A DNA stretch of 6,882 bases from Prevotellaceae bacterium. GTDB lineage: Bacteria > Bacteroidota > Bacteroidia > Bacteroidales > UBA932. The stretch spans positions 1 through 6,882 of the forward strand of contig JAITKG010000189.1 in the NCBI GenBank assembly GCA_031278495.1, in the 5' to 3' direction. Below the pieces are notes generated by a model. The model was not told the origin of the DNA, made no database searches, and saw only the letters and a list, made by a program, of their open reading frames with translations. Position numbers and translations under genes: made by a program. Positions within the stretch are counted from its first letter, which is position 1; every line of letters starts with the position of its first letter. Positions 1 through 6,533 of this stretch are shown one piece after another.

Positions 1-357
1 GTATTGCAGTGCCCGTGATGCGAGGTTACCGACAGCTGTAGAGATGGGTTGCATGTGCTCAAATAAGGACGGTGTGCCGGGTGGCCTACTCTATGATGTC
101 GGGTATTGGTCATTAGGCCAATGCGGCCCGCAAATGTATGGGGCATGGAGTACCGGTGCGGAATGTAAGAGCGGGTGCGCGCTAATGGGTACAACTTTAA
201 AATTCAGGTGCGTGCTGTAGACAGGGTTTGCAGGTGATACTTTTGTCCTTTGTTTCTTTTTTTCTTTGCGCGCGAAGCGCAGGAACAGCGGCAGCATGGC
301 TTGTCCGCCACAGGGTAGCACGATGAACCCCTTATCCGCAGGAAGCGGCTACAACAG
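1..357. other. Left-edge stretch without a convincing gene
   Basis: No reading frame here looks like a conserved protein. The longest minus-strand frame (91-321) gives a 76-residue product rich in Pro, His and Lys with no domain I recognise. Visible details are a pyrimidine-rich tract on the plus strand (about 240-267), a small 5-bp hairpin TGCGC/GCGCA at 267-281, and a 4-bp hairpin CCGC/GCGG at 336-348. A plus-strand TACTTTTG at 238-245 fits the Bacteroidota -7 consensus but has no TTG at the right spacing. The stretch lies beyond the terminator of the minus-strand genes, so it is most likely intergenic. Confidence 0.5.
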
Positions 358-395
358 AAAAAACGCTAACAGGTATTGCCCTGTCAGCGTTTTTT
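358..395 (-). terminator. Intrinsic terminator closing the minus-strand gene cluster
   Basis: Two 16-base arms (358-373 and 380-395) form an inverted repeat around a 6-base loop. The arms carry A6 and T6 ends, so RNA from either strand has a GC-containing stem followed by a U run. The single mismatch, positions 368 and 385, is A-C in plus-strand RNA but a G-U wobble in minus-strand RNA, so the stem is fully paired only for the minus strand. It lies 24 bp beyond the stop codon of the membrane protein gene, where a terminator for the leftward cluster is expected. It could also stop transcription arriving from the left. Confidence 0.88.
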
Positions 396-419
396 CTTTG
401 GTGCGTTTTTACGCCGCCC

Positions 420-1004
420 TTAACTTTTCTTGGTGTTATTTGCAATGCTGGCAAGCGCCCGTGATATTTCGGCGGCAAACCTGAAAACAATCAGGATCAG
501 GAAACCATATATCGGGGCGATAATAATGCCGGTAATGCCCCTACTGAAGACGCCGCCCAGTCCCATTTGACTAAAGAGCAGTTCGACAACCGTCGCGTCA
601 ATGAATATCCATGTAAGCAACGCCGACAGCGCCCCCACAATAGCCACATAGCAACCTAACCATTCGCCGAATGTTTGCAGCAGGTGCGCAAAAGCTGGGG
701 TTACCACAAAATCGTCGGTGTCGGCAGTCAGTTTAGTCACTTTTGCCATGCGGTTCCACCACAGCAGCACACTGAACCACGCGGCGGCTACAATCACCAG
801 CCACAGCAAAACCAGCCCGAATATTTGCCCCCCGTCAAGGTAGGTAAATAAGTTGTAGTCTATCATCCAATACAGGATAATAAACGGAAGCAGCGCGTTA
901 AAAAGCGCAATCAGCCCGTATAACCAACCGAATGGTTTGCGGAAAATTTTGCCTGTGTCAATGTAGGCAAAAACAGGATTGAAAAAAGTTAGAAATTTGT
1001 TCAT
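420..1004 (-). CDS. Small integral membrane protein, four predicted helices, function unknown
   Basis: This encodes a 194-residue hydrophobic protein. Four membrane segments are readable at about residues 27-47, 61-83, 113-136 and 157-177. Between helices 2 and 3 is a charged loop (about 84-105) with a Lys/Arg-rich start and an Asp-rich end. The start at 1004 (MNKFLTFFNP) is preferred over an upstream ATG at 1094, because the extra 30 residues are polar, basic and unlike a signal sequence, and an A/T-rich run precedes 1004. The overall look resembles small DUF4282-type bacterial membrane proteins, but I cannot confirm the family. No catalytic motif is visible. It lies 146 bp downstream of the nuclease gene on the same strand, followed by a strong terminator, so it may be the last gene of the unit. 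No clear promoter of its own was found. Confidence 0.75.
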   Translation of the reverse strand: MNKFLTFFNPVFAYIDTGKIFRKPFGWLYGLIALFNALLPFIILYWMIDYNLFTYLDGGQIFGLVLLWLVIVAAAWFSVLLWWNRMAKVTKLTADTDDFVVTPAFAHLLQTFGEWLGCYVAIVGALSALLTWIFIDATVVELLFSQMGLGGVFSRGITGIIIAPIYGFLILIVFRFAAEISRALASIANNTKKS

Positions 1005-1150
1005 AAAAATTTTAGGTTTAATTTTCCTACTCGTATGGCTTTTCGGTTCCGCCCCGTTTTTAATGGTTTCCGGCTTCCATATTTTGATATACAAAGGAAT
1101 AAAATATTTTTGGAATAATCCTAAAATGCGCAGGACGAGTTTTTAACAAT

Positions 1151-4033
1151 TTAACATTTATTACAAACAATCCGGTACGGGCAATATTCACATTGCTTGG
1201 TATCAGTTGTTTGTGTTACCGGGCGGTGTTCGTCAAAGAGGCTTGAAAGGGTTTGGGCGAATGCGCAGGACAATTCGCCGGCATAGTCCGTTATATCCAT
1301 TACTGCGCGCCTGTTTCCTTTGTCGTAGAGGGAAAAATCCGCTGTTTCGCTGTAGCTGTTGCGGAGGAAATAAAGCAACGGAACAACCGGCTGTTTGGCT
1401 TGCTGATGCGCAAACAGGGAATACAGCAGTATTTGCAGCACGGCAGGACGCTGTTTTCCGCCGAAAAGTTCGCCGATGCTTTCAAATGTATTGTCAATAA
1501 CGCCGGTTTTGTAGTCCACTACATACAAGGTGTTCCCGCGCCTGTGCAGGCGGTCGATGACGCCCCCGAAAAGCAACTGGCGCGGTTGCCCGTTGGCGGT
1601 GAACGGGAACAGTTGCTTCACCGGCAATTCCAGCCCTTCGGGAATGAACGGCGCGTGCTTTTGGTCGATGCGCAGCAATTGCCGGGCGTATTTGTGCAAA
1701 ATATCGCCGGCTATCAATAAATCGCCGTTTTCATAAAAATCAGGCGGCAGGGCGGCAGATTTATAATACACTGCCGCAATAGCCTGTTTTATAATTTCGC
1801 CCACAGGCGTATGATTTTTCCCGTTCAGCAAGGTTTCCAAATCCCGTGCGGTTACTTCCTTTTTTATCCATGGCTTATAAATAATTTCCATGACTTTATG
1901 CAACAGGCTGCCGAATAACATCGCATCAACTTTTTCGGCTACTTCTGCCGGCTCCCTGACGCGGGCAACGTAGTAGAAATAAAAACGCAACGGGCAAGAC
2001 AGGTAAGCGTTTAACGCAGTAGGGGAAAACAGCGGGCTGTCCGCCGGAAGGGTTTCCGTTTTTGCATCCGGCGCATGGGCATAACGCGCTATTGCTTGCT
2101 GTGTCGCCGTCCATTCGGGGCTTCCGGGAAGCAGGATAATCGCCTCGTTGCTTCCTTTGGCAAGCTGGGGAACGATATTCAGCATTTCTTCCTTGACCGG
2201 ATGCCCGCTTTCCAGTTTCAGTTGCAGGAGGTAGCGGCTGGCTTCGCCCATGCGGGTATCTTCTGTTTTAGCGCTATAAACCAGCTTGATGTTGCGTGCG
2301 CGTTGGAGCAGCCGGTAAAAATAGTATGCCCAAACCGCCTCTTGTTGCTCCGGTGTGGGCAATCCAAATCCGCGTCGTAAATTATAGGGAATAAAAGATA
2401 TATAAGTTCCCGTGCGGGGCAAAATCCCTTCATTGGCTGAAAGCACAATAAGGTTGTCGAAATCAAGGAGGCGGGTTTCCAACAAGCCCATCACCTGTAT
2501 GCCTGCCAACGGTTCGCCGGTAAACGGGATGCGTTCGTTTTGCAGGATTCCGCGCAATAGTTTGGAATATAGTTTAATTGATATATCAAACCGGCTGCCG
2601 GAAAGGGCGTTTGATAATTTATTTATCAAGCGCATAATATGTTGTATGTATCCCCGCAACAGCGGTTCGGCTGCCTGTAAAGGTTCATTCAGGCTCAACT
2701 TGTCCAGCAAAAACAGCAACCGGGCGGCTAATTCGCCGTAATTGCCCAGCGGCGTCATCAGTTCGGATAGAAATTGATTATCAGCAAAAAATAAATTAGA
2801 AACAAAGGTGTTATTATATAAAACCAAATTGTTTCTTATTTTATCCGTATCGTTAGGTATCAATTGTTTAATATACTGATGGGAGATGACCGCCAAAATA
2901 TCCTTGTAATAATATTTCGCCTGCGTTCCCGAAAGTTTGGCATGTGCGAAAAGTTGCCATAAAAGTTCCATCAGGGAGTAAATGCCGGTTTGCCGGAACG
3001 GATACCCCATAGTAATGTTCACCTGCCCGCTGGCGGCAGGTAAGGTATGGAGCAGGGGTGGAAGTAGCTGTTCATCGGCTAAAACTACCGCCGTGCGTTC
3101 ATCTGGCGAGGCTTGCATGCTTTTTAACAGTTGCGGCGTCACTTTCACTTGGGACATGTTAGAGGAGGCGGCTATAATCGCCAGTTGTTTTTTGGCGGCA
3201 AACGGCGAAAAATCGGGGTCGTATTCCGGCGGGGGGAAGTTTTTGAGGTTGCTGCGCAAAAAGTATCCGGCTTCCTGCCGGTCATTGTTTATATAATAAG
3301 CGTCATAATCCCAATAAAAATCTGCCTGCTGTTGTTTTTGAAGGTAACGGAAGAGTATTTTTTCACATTCGTTCAAGGCATTGAAGCCAATAAATACATA
3401 GCGTCCCGGCAACAAACCGGCGGTATTGCCGGACAGGATTTTTTCGGCAAGGTCGCGGTACGCCATGCCTTCGTATGCTTTGCCCTGCGAGCAGAGGCGT
3501 TCCCTGAACCGTTGATAAATGGCAGGCAAGGCGTCCCAAATGGCGATAAACGCTTTTTGCAGGCGGCTTTCATTTTTTTCCGGAAAATGACTCCAGAATT
3601 TTTGGATATGCGCTACCTGTTCCGGCGTGAGGAAACTGAAATCGCCTTCCATCGCTTTGCGTTCGCGCAGGTTCGTGAACAACGCCGCCGCATTGACCAT
3701 CGACTTGTCGATTTGGTCAAAATCGTAGAGCATTGTTTCGCCCCAGTAGTAGAAGCGGTCGAAAGGCTCGTCGGTGCGGCGTTCGTCGCAATAGATAGCG
3801 TAGAGTTCCACTAATAGCGCAAAATTATCCGCCACGCGACATGGCAGCGTTTCTTTCACCAGTTCTTCGATACTCTTGTATGCCGGCTGCCACAGGGGTT
3901 TTTTCAGGATACGCGACAGGCTCTGTGCAAAAAACAAATGCGCACGCCTGTTCGGGAAAACCAGACACAATCCCGAAAGCTCTTCGCCATAGCGGCTATA
4001 AAGCCCCGCCGCAACCGTATCAAGAAAAGACAT
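1151..4033 (-). CDS. AddB-like PD-(D/E)XK nuclease with iron-sulfur cluster (degenerate helicase)
   Basis: This 960-residue protein matches the AddB/RecB-nuclease architecture. Residues 22-40 (core FPNRRA, 26-31) align with where AddB has its first helicase motif, but no GxxGxGK(T/S) Walker A is present. A UvrD-like stretch at about 511-539 (ETRLLDFD, then ANEGILP) is retained. The C-terminal nuclease has His712, Asp827 (VIDR), Asp840 and Lys842 (DYKTG), and Gln867/Tyr871 (LQILLY). Cys680 together with Cys948, Cys951 and Cys957 (C-x2-C-x5-C) reproduces the AddB 4Fe-4S ligand pattern. AddAB complexes resect double-strand breaks for RecA recombination; by family knowledge this would be the B-type subunit. 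No addA/UvrD partner is in the window. The ATG at 4033 lies 5 bp after the cassette's inverted repeat. A separate role as a standalone nuclease is possible. Confidence 0.9.
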   Translation of the reverse strand: MSFLDTVAAGLYSRYGEELSGLCLVFPNRRAHLFFAQSLSRILKKPLWQPAYKSIEELVKETLPCRVADNFALLVELYAIYCDERRTDEPFDRFYYWGETMLYDFDQIDKSMVNAAALFTNLRERKAMEGDFSFLTPEQVAHIQKFWSHFPEKNESRLQKAFIAIWDALPAIYQRFRERLCSQGKAYEGMAYRDLAEKILSGNTAGLLPGRYVFIGFNALNECEKILFRYLQKQQQADFYWDYDAYYINNDRQEAGYFLRSNLKNFPPPEYDPDFSPFAAKKQLAIIAASSNMSQVKVTPQLLKSMQASPDERTAVVLADEQLLPPLLHTLPAASGQVNITMGYPFRQTGIYSLMELLWQLFAHAKLSGTQAKYYYKDILAVISHQYIKQLIPNDTDKIRNNLVLYNNTFVSNLFFADNQFLSELMTPLGNYGELAARLLFLLDKLSLNEPLQAAEPLLRGYIQHIMRLINKLSNALSGSRFDISIKLYSKLLRGILQNERIPFTGEPLAGIQVMGLLETRLLDFDNLIVLSANEGILPRTGTYISFIPYNLRRGFGLPTPEQQEAVWAYYFYRLLQRARNIKLVYSAKTEDTRMGEASRYLLQLKLESGHPVKEEMLNIVPQLAKGSNEAIILLPGSPEWTATQQAIARYAHAPDAKTETLPADSPLFSPTALNAYLSCPLRFYFYYVARVREPAEVAEKVDAMLFGSLLHKVMEIIYKPWIKKEVTARDLETLLNGKNHTPVGEIIKQAIAAVYYKSAALPPDFYENGDLLIAGDILHKYARQLLRIDQKHAPFIPEGLELPVKQLFPFTANGQPRQLLFGGVIDRLHRRGNTLYVVDYKTGVIDNTFESIGELFGGKQRPAVLQILLYSLFAHQQAKQPVVPLLYFLRNSYSETADFSLYDKGNRRAVMDITDYAGELSCAFAQTLSSLFDEHRPVTQTTDTKQCEYCPYRIVCNKC

Positions 4034-4038
4034 TTTTT

Positions 4039-4073
4039 ATTTACAGATTTACGGATTTACAAATTTACAGATT
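4039..4073. repeat. Inverted repeat arm, nuclease side
   Basis: On the plus strand four octamers follow one another (ATTTACAG, ATTTACGG, ATTTACAA, ATTTACAG), then ATT. It is the reverse complement of 4448-4482 at 33 of 35 positions. It contains the stop codon of the four-helix-bundle gene (4057-4059), so the last residues of that protein (SVNL) are encoded by the repeat. It ends 5 bp before the nuclease start codon and would cover that gene's translation initiation region in a folded RNA. Confidence 0.9.
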
Positions 4074-4446
4074 GATTGGTTGATTTATTTATTTTCTCAT
4101 TTTGTTTGCTGGTTTTTATTGACCGGCTAATGATAGCGAATAACGCTTTGGCTTCTTTATATAAATCGTCCATCAAGCTTTGTTTTATTAGTTTCAATAA
4201 AAGAATGATCTCTATCCAGTAAACAGTTTCATCTAATTCTTCTTCTACGATTTTTAATTTATTGATGAAATCTTTTTTTGATTTTGCTAAACAAGCCGCC
4301 CTGTAATTCGTTCCGGGGGATGTTCCGGAACGTACAATCTGGTTTCTGATAGCGCTTCCGGTAGCCGTATTGGGCAATGTTTCCGCCATAGTGATAATCC
4401 GGACGGCAAACAGTTGTAAACGCTGACTTAGTTCCCCTGCATTCAT
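4057..4446 (-). CDS. Four-helix-bundle protein, 23S rRNA intervening-sequence (S23/IVP) family
   Basis: This 129-residue, mostly helical protein carries the hallmark pattern of the four-helix-bundle IVP family: SQRLQLFAVRI near residues 7-17, LPNTATG at 24-30, IRNQIVRSGTS at 33-43, NYRAACLAKS at 47-56, DFINKLKIVEEELDET at 59-74, then YWIEIILL. Related proteins are encoded inside intervening sequences of bacterial 23S rRNA and are presumed to bind RNA or nucleic acid; their function is not settled. The start at 4446 is preferred over a GTG at 4503, because the GTG lies inside the upstream gene and its extra 19 residues only translate the octamer repeat. The ATG follows the 5' stem arm by one base, with no Shine-Dalgarno sequence. 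The stop codon lies inside the 3' arm. Expression presumably depends on read-through from the gls genes and on opening or cleavage of the stem. Confidence 0.88.
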   Translation of the reverse strand: MNAGELSQRLQLFAVRIITMAETLPNTATGSAIRNQIVRSGTSPGTNYRAACLAKSKKDFINKLKIVEEELDETVYWIEIILLLKLIKQSLMDDLYKEAKALFAIISRSIKTSKQNEKINKSTNQSVNL

Positions 4447-4447
4447 A

Positions 4448-4482
4448 AATCCGTAAATCTGTAAATCCGTAAATCTGTAAAT
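4448..4482. repeat. Inverted repeat arm, glsB side
   Basis: This arm reads AAT followed by four perfect alternating octamers on the plus strand (CCGTAAAT, CTGTAAAT, CCGTAAAT, CTGTAAAT). It pairs with 4039-4073. The two mismatched pairs, 4452/4069 and 4459/4062, are C-A on the plus strand but G-U in minus-strand RNA, so a continuous 35-bp stem forms only in the RNA that carries the coding strand. Confidence 0.9.
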
Positions 4483-4487
4483 TCTAA

Positions 4488-5441
4488 TTACCGCTGTATC
4501 CACCAGCGGGCGCGGAAGCGTTGGGCGATGCGGCGGAGGGGCGCCGTGTAGCGGTCGATTTTTTCGGCATAAATATCGCTTATCTTTATCAGGATGCCGG
4601 TTTCTTCGACGCCGCCGAATTCGGTATTCACGGCTGTGCCGAATACGCGCATCGATGGCGACAGGTTCATGTACGAATTGATTAGCGGCGGAATATTTTC
4701 GCCAAGATTTCGTACCTCCCGCGACAGGATCCGGTAGTCTTCCTTATAGTCGCTGCCGGTGAATAGCGATTGCAGCTTTACCGTATTAAAATTGACCATG
4801 AGCGGATGAATGGGAATAACTAATTTGTCGGTATCTTCAAAATGCTTTTGCAGGAAATATAACAACATATTGCGCGCTTCCTGATTATAGGAAACGTACA
4901 TCGTTACTTTGCCGAAGAAATAATTCACTTCGGGGTAGCGCAGCACCAGCGCGCCCAGCCCGTCCCATAAATTATCGAGCGCATACAGCCCTTTACTGCG
5001 CAGGCGGGTACTTTGGTAGTTCGGTTGCACAAATGAACGCCCCAGTTCAATTGTACGCGGCAGGTATTTGTTCGTAAACGCTTCGGAAAAACGGAATAAT
5101 TCCGATGTCGCCAAATCTTTTTCATTGCCTATGCCGGCGTGGATATAGCGGTAGCCGCCCAAAATTTCTTTTGCTTTCGGGTCCCATACGATGAGCTGTT
5201 TATAGGGATTACTTTCACTCATGTCAAATTCGTCAATATCCACGCGCTTGCCGGTGCCGCCGCCGGAGGCGCGGAACGATATTTCGCGCAGGCGGCCTAT
5301 CTCCTGCATAATGTTGGGCGAGTCGTGCGCCGTTACTACGTATAATTTATTGCCGCCATTATTGGTATAACGGACAAATTTTTCGGTGGTCAATTCCGCT
5401 TTTAAAATCTGCTTGGGTACAGGCTGGATAACGGGTTCCAT
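4488..5441 (-). CDS. glsB: GNAT/hemolysin-type N-acyltransferase, GlsB-like (glycine lipid synthesis)
   Basis: This 317-residue protein belongs to the acyltransferase group of the GNAT fold that includes OlsB (ornithine lipids) and Bacteroides GlsB. Readable signatures are LREISFRASGGGTGKR (51-66), DIDEFDM (69-74), GGYRYI (95-100) and IELGRSFVQPNYQ (131-143), the last typical of this group. It has no signal peptide or clear membrane helix, so it is probably cytoplasmic or peripheral to the inner membrane. By family knowledge GlsB attaches a 3-hydroxy fatty acyl chain to the amino group of glycine, giving the mono-acylated lipid that GlsA then acylates on its hydroxyl. The ATG at 5441 is 3 bp after the stop of the glsA-like gene, indicating co-transcription. 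The C-terminus is Arg/Trp-rich (about 303-317), which may favour membrane contact. The substrate is inferred from family and gene pairing; another amino acid is possible. Confidence 0.8.
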   Translation of the reverse strand: MEPVIQPVPKQILKAELTTEKFVRYTNNGGNKLYVVTAHDSPNIMQEIGRLREISFRASGGGTGKRVDIDEFDMSESNPYKQLIVWDPKAKEILGGYRYIHAGIGNEKDLATSELFRFSEAFTNKYLPRTIELGRSFVQPNYQSTRLRSKGLYALDNLWDGLGALVLRYPEVNYFFGKVTMYVSYNQEARNMLLYFLQKHFEDTDKLVIPIHPLMVNFNTVKLQSLFTGSDYKEDYRILSREVRNLGENIPPLINSYMNLSPSMRVFGTAVNTEFGGVEETGILIKISDIYAEKIDRYTAPLRRIAQRFRARWWIQR

Positions 5442-5444
5442 AAT

Positions 5445-6329
5445 TTAATTTTTGATGTCTGATTTCTGATTTTTACTTCGCAGTTCATAAACTTTTTCCC
5501 TCACCATTTGTGTCCAGCTGGCGGGGGAATGGCTTGTATCAAAGGTTTCATAAGGTATGGGTTCGCCGAAATATAAATTAAAGGTACGGTTTTTTTGCTT
5601 AAAAAATTCGTCGGGCAAATAAAGCAATTCAATATTTGCTTTTATTCCCAACCGTTTCCGGAAATTCGACAAGCCATAAAACCAGTTGGAATTACGCCCT
5701 TCAAAATATACCGGCACCACGCTGCGCTTGTACTGGATGGCTTTCCGGATAAAATTCGGTTTCCACGGCAAGTCGGTAATTTCGCCATGAATGCGCCGCG
5801 AGCAAAGCCCGGCGGGGAAATACAATACCTGCGCATCGGAAGCATAGGTTTCGTCAATGCGCTGTGCATAGCCTTCCGGCTGCCGCCCATACTTATTCAC
5901 CGGCACAAACAACGGCTCGAACGGTTGAAGGTAGAGCAGGAGGTCGTTCACGATAAAACGGATTTTTTTGAACCGCGCGCCGATGGCGCTCATCAGGATA
6001 AGCCCGTCGAATGCGCCAAGCGGATGGTTTGATGCAAAAATATAGCGGTTGTTTACCGGGATATTTTCCAATCCGTGCGAATGATACCACGAATGCCAGT
6101 GGTCTTTAATAATTGCGTCGTTGAATGCCAGCCCGCGCAGACGCCCATAGGTGTGCAGCACTTCGTTCACTTCGTCTTCATGGATGGTGCGCTTGATATA
6201 ATTCACCACAAAGCGCGGCAGCAGTTTTAGCAGGCGCGGGTTCTTTGCGGCAATGATTTGCCCAATATCCACCACTTTCGGAACTGGCGGAGGGCTAACA
6301 ATAGAAGGCGGATGAGTGCGGGAATTCAT
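5445..6329 (-). CDS. glsA: PlsC-type lysophospholipid acyltransferase, GlsA-like (O-acyltransferase)
   Basis: This 294-residue protein has the PlsC/LPLAT motifs in order: NHPLGAFDG at 101-109 (catalytic His102 and Asp108), FVPVNKYGR at 141-149, FPAGLCSRR at 171-179 in place of the usual FPEGTRS, and VVPVYFEGRN at 204-213. It should esterify an acyl chain onto an acceptor lipid at the inner membrane. Next to a GlsB-like gene, the likely acceptor is mono-acylated glycine. His and Asp are separated by five residues, not the canonical four. I chose the ATG at 6329 over one at 6359, because the earlier one lies upstream of the promoter's -7 element and the added 10 residues do not look family-like. 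The last residues (about 286-294) are encoded by a heptamer repeat. It is the first gene of the leftward unit. Confidence 0.85.
   Translation of the reverse strand: MNSRTHPPSIVSPPPVPKVVDIGQIIAAKNPRLLKLLPRFVVNYIKRTIHEDEVNEVLHTYGRLRGLAFNDAIIKDHWHSWYHSHGLENIPVNNRYIFASNHPLGAFDGLILMSAIGARFKKIRFIVNDLLLYLQPFEPLFVPVNKYGRQPEGYAQRIDETYASDAQVLYFPAGLCSRRIHGEITDLPWKPNFIRKAIQYKRSVVPVYFEGRNSNWFYGLSNFRKRLGIKANIELLYLPDEFFKQKNRTFNLYFGEPIPYETFDTSHSPASWTQMVREKVYELRSKNQKSDIKN
5453..5473. repeat. Heptamer tandem repeat at the glsA 3' end
   Basis: Three adjacent 7-bp units read TGATGTC, TGATTTC and TGATTTT on the plus strand. They lie inside the last codons of the glsA-like gene and supply its polar Lys/Asn/Gln/Ser tail. 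The array is short and imperfect, but it belongs to the same class of 7-8 bp arrays seen elsewhere in this window. Confidence 0.55.
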
Positions 6330-6346
6330 AGTATATTCTAACGCTA

Positions 6347-6379
6347 CAAAGTTACACATAATAACTTAAAATGCCAAAA
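6347..6379 (-). promoter_or_regulatory. Bacteroidota-type promoter for the gls genes
   Basis: Reading leftward, TTTTG at 6379-6375 provides the -33 element and TAACTTTG at 6354-6347 the -7 element. The spacer from TTG to TA is 20 bp, within the 19-21 bp preferred by the primary sigma factor of this phylum. Transcription should begin around 6339-6343, leaving a leader of only about 10-14 bases before the ATG at 6329. No operator or riboswitch fits in so short a leader. The location supports the downstream start codon for the glsA-like gene. Confidence 0.8.
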
Positions 6380-6420
6380 GTACGTTAGAAGTGAAGCGTA
6401 AGTATAATGCGGCTTCAGTT

Positions 6421-6444
6421 GATGTGAAAATGTGAAGATGTGGC
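6421..6444. repeat. Octamer tandem array, GATGTGAA type
   Basis: Three 8-bp units follow one another: GATGTGAA, AATGTGAA, GATGTGGC. The second differs from the first by one G-to-A transition. The array lies in the spacer between the divergent promoters and overlaps no gene. Confidence 0.65.
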
Positions 6445-6459
6445 TGGCGCGGCGGCTGA

Positions 6460-6480
6460 GTTAAGAACTAAGAGTTAAGA
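6460..6480. repeat. Heptamer tandem array, GTTAAGA type
   Basis: Three units read GTTAAGA, ACTAAGA, GTTAAGA, followed by a partial GTT. The middle unit differs by two transitions (G to A, T to C), the same change seen between units of the array at 6534-6575. Confidence 0.7.
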
Positions 6481-6494
6481 GTTGGCTTACGCCG

Positions 6495-6518
6495 GCTAAT
6501 GTGCTAATGTGACTAATT
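6495..6518. repeat. Octamer tandem array, GCTAATGT type
   Basis: Two identical units GCTAATGT are followed by a variant GACTAATT. It lies between the heptamer arrays in the same non-coding spacer. Confidence 0.65.
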
Positions 6519-6533
6519 ATGCTGACGCGCCAG

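Larger units (their letters stand above)
4039..4482 (-). other. 444-bp cassette: inverted octamer repeats enclosing a four-helix-bundle gene
   Basis: The unit consists of two 35-bp inverted arms (4039-4073 and 4448-4482) and one gene filling the space between them. It begins 5 bp after the stop codon of the glsB-like gene and ends 5 bp before the ATG of the nuclease gene, so without it those genes would be about 10 bp apart. That suggests insertion into a tight operon junction. No target-site duplication is seen: on the minus strand the flanks read TTAGA and AAAAA. The architecture parallels 23S rRNA intervening sequences, which carry terminal stems and sometimes a four-helix-bundle reading frame. 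Mobility is inference; no transposase or recombinase is encoded. Confidence 0.65.

Noticed and set aside
238..245. TACTTTTG as a plus-strand promoter
   Set aside because: There is no -33 TTG at the proper spacing and no gene downstream on that strand before the terminator.
91..321. A 76-codon minus-strand reading frame near the left edge
   Set aside because: Its product is low in recognisable structure, rich in Pro, His and Lys, and lies beyond the terminator without a promoter. It looks like a chance frame.
266..484. A 72-codon plus-strand frame across the terminator
   Set aside because: It runs through the terminator hairpin and into the membrane protein gene on the other strand, so it is a chance frame.
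1092..1099. Possible -7 element (TTCCTTTG, minus strand) for the membrane protein gene
   Set aside because: It misses the TA of the consensus and has no TTG 19-21 bp upstream.
3131..3814. A 227-codon plus-strand frame opposite the nuclease gene
   Set aside because: It is long but antisense to well-supported coding sequence, and its composition is what a mirrored gene of this base content gives.
3841..4083. An 80-codon plus-strand frame ending in the repeat
   Set aside because: It is antisense to the start of the nuclease gene and ends in the inverted repeat. There is no family resemblance.
4447..4503. GTG start adding 19 residues to the four-helix-bundle protein
   Set aside because: The extension translates the octamer repeat and overlaps the end of the glsB-like gene. 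The same peptide appears from the opposite strand at 4040-4070 because the repeat is inverted.
6392..6417. TGAAGC/GCTTCA inverted repeat upstream of the gls promoter
   Set aside because: Six base pairs around a 14-base loop is within chance expectation, and no regulator site is recognised.
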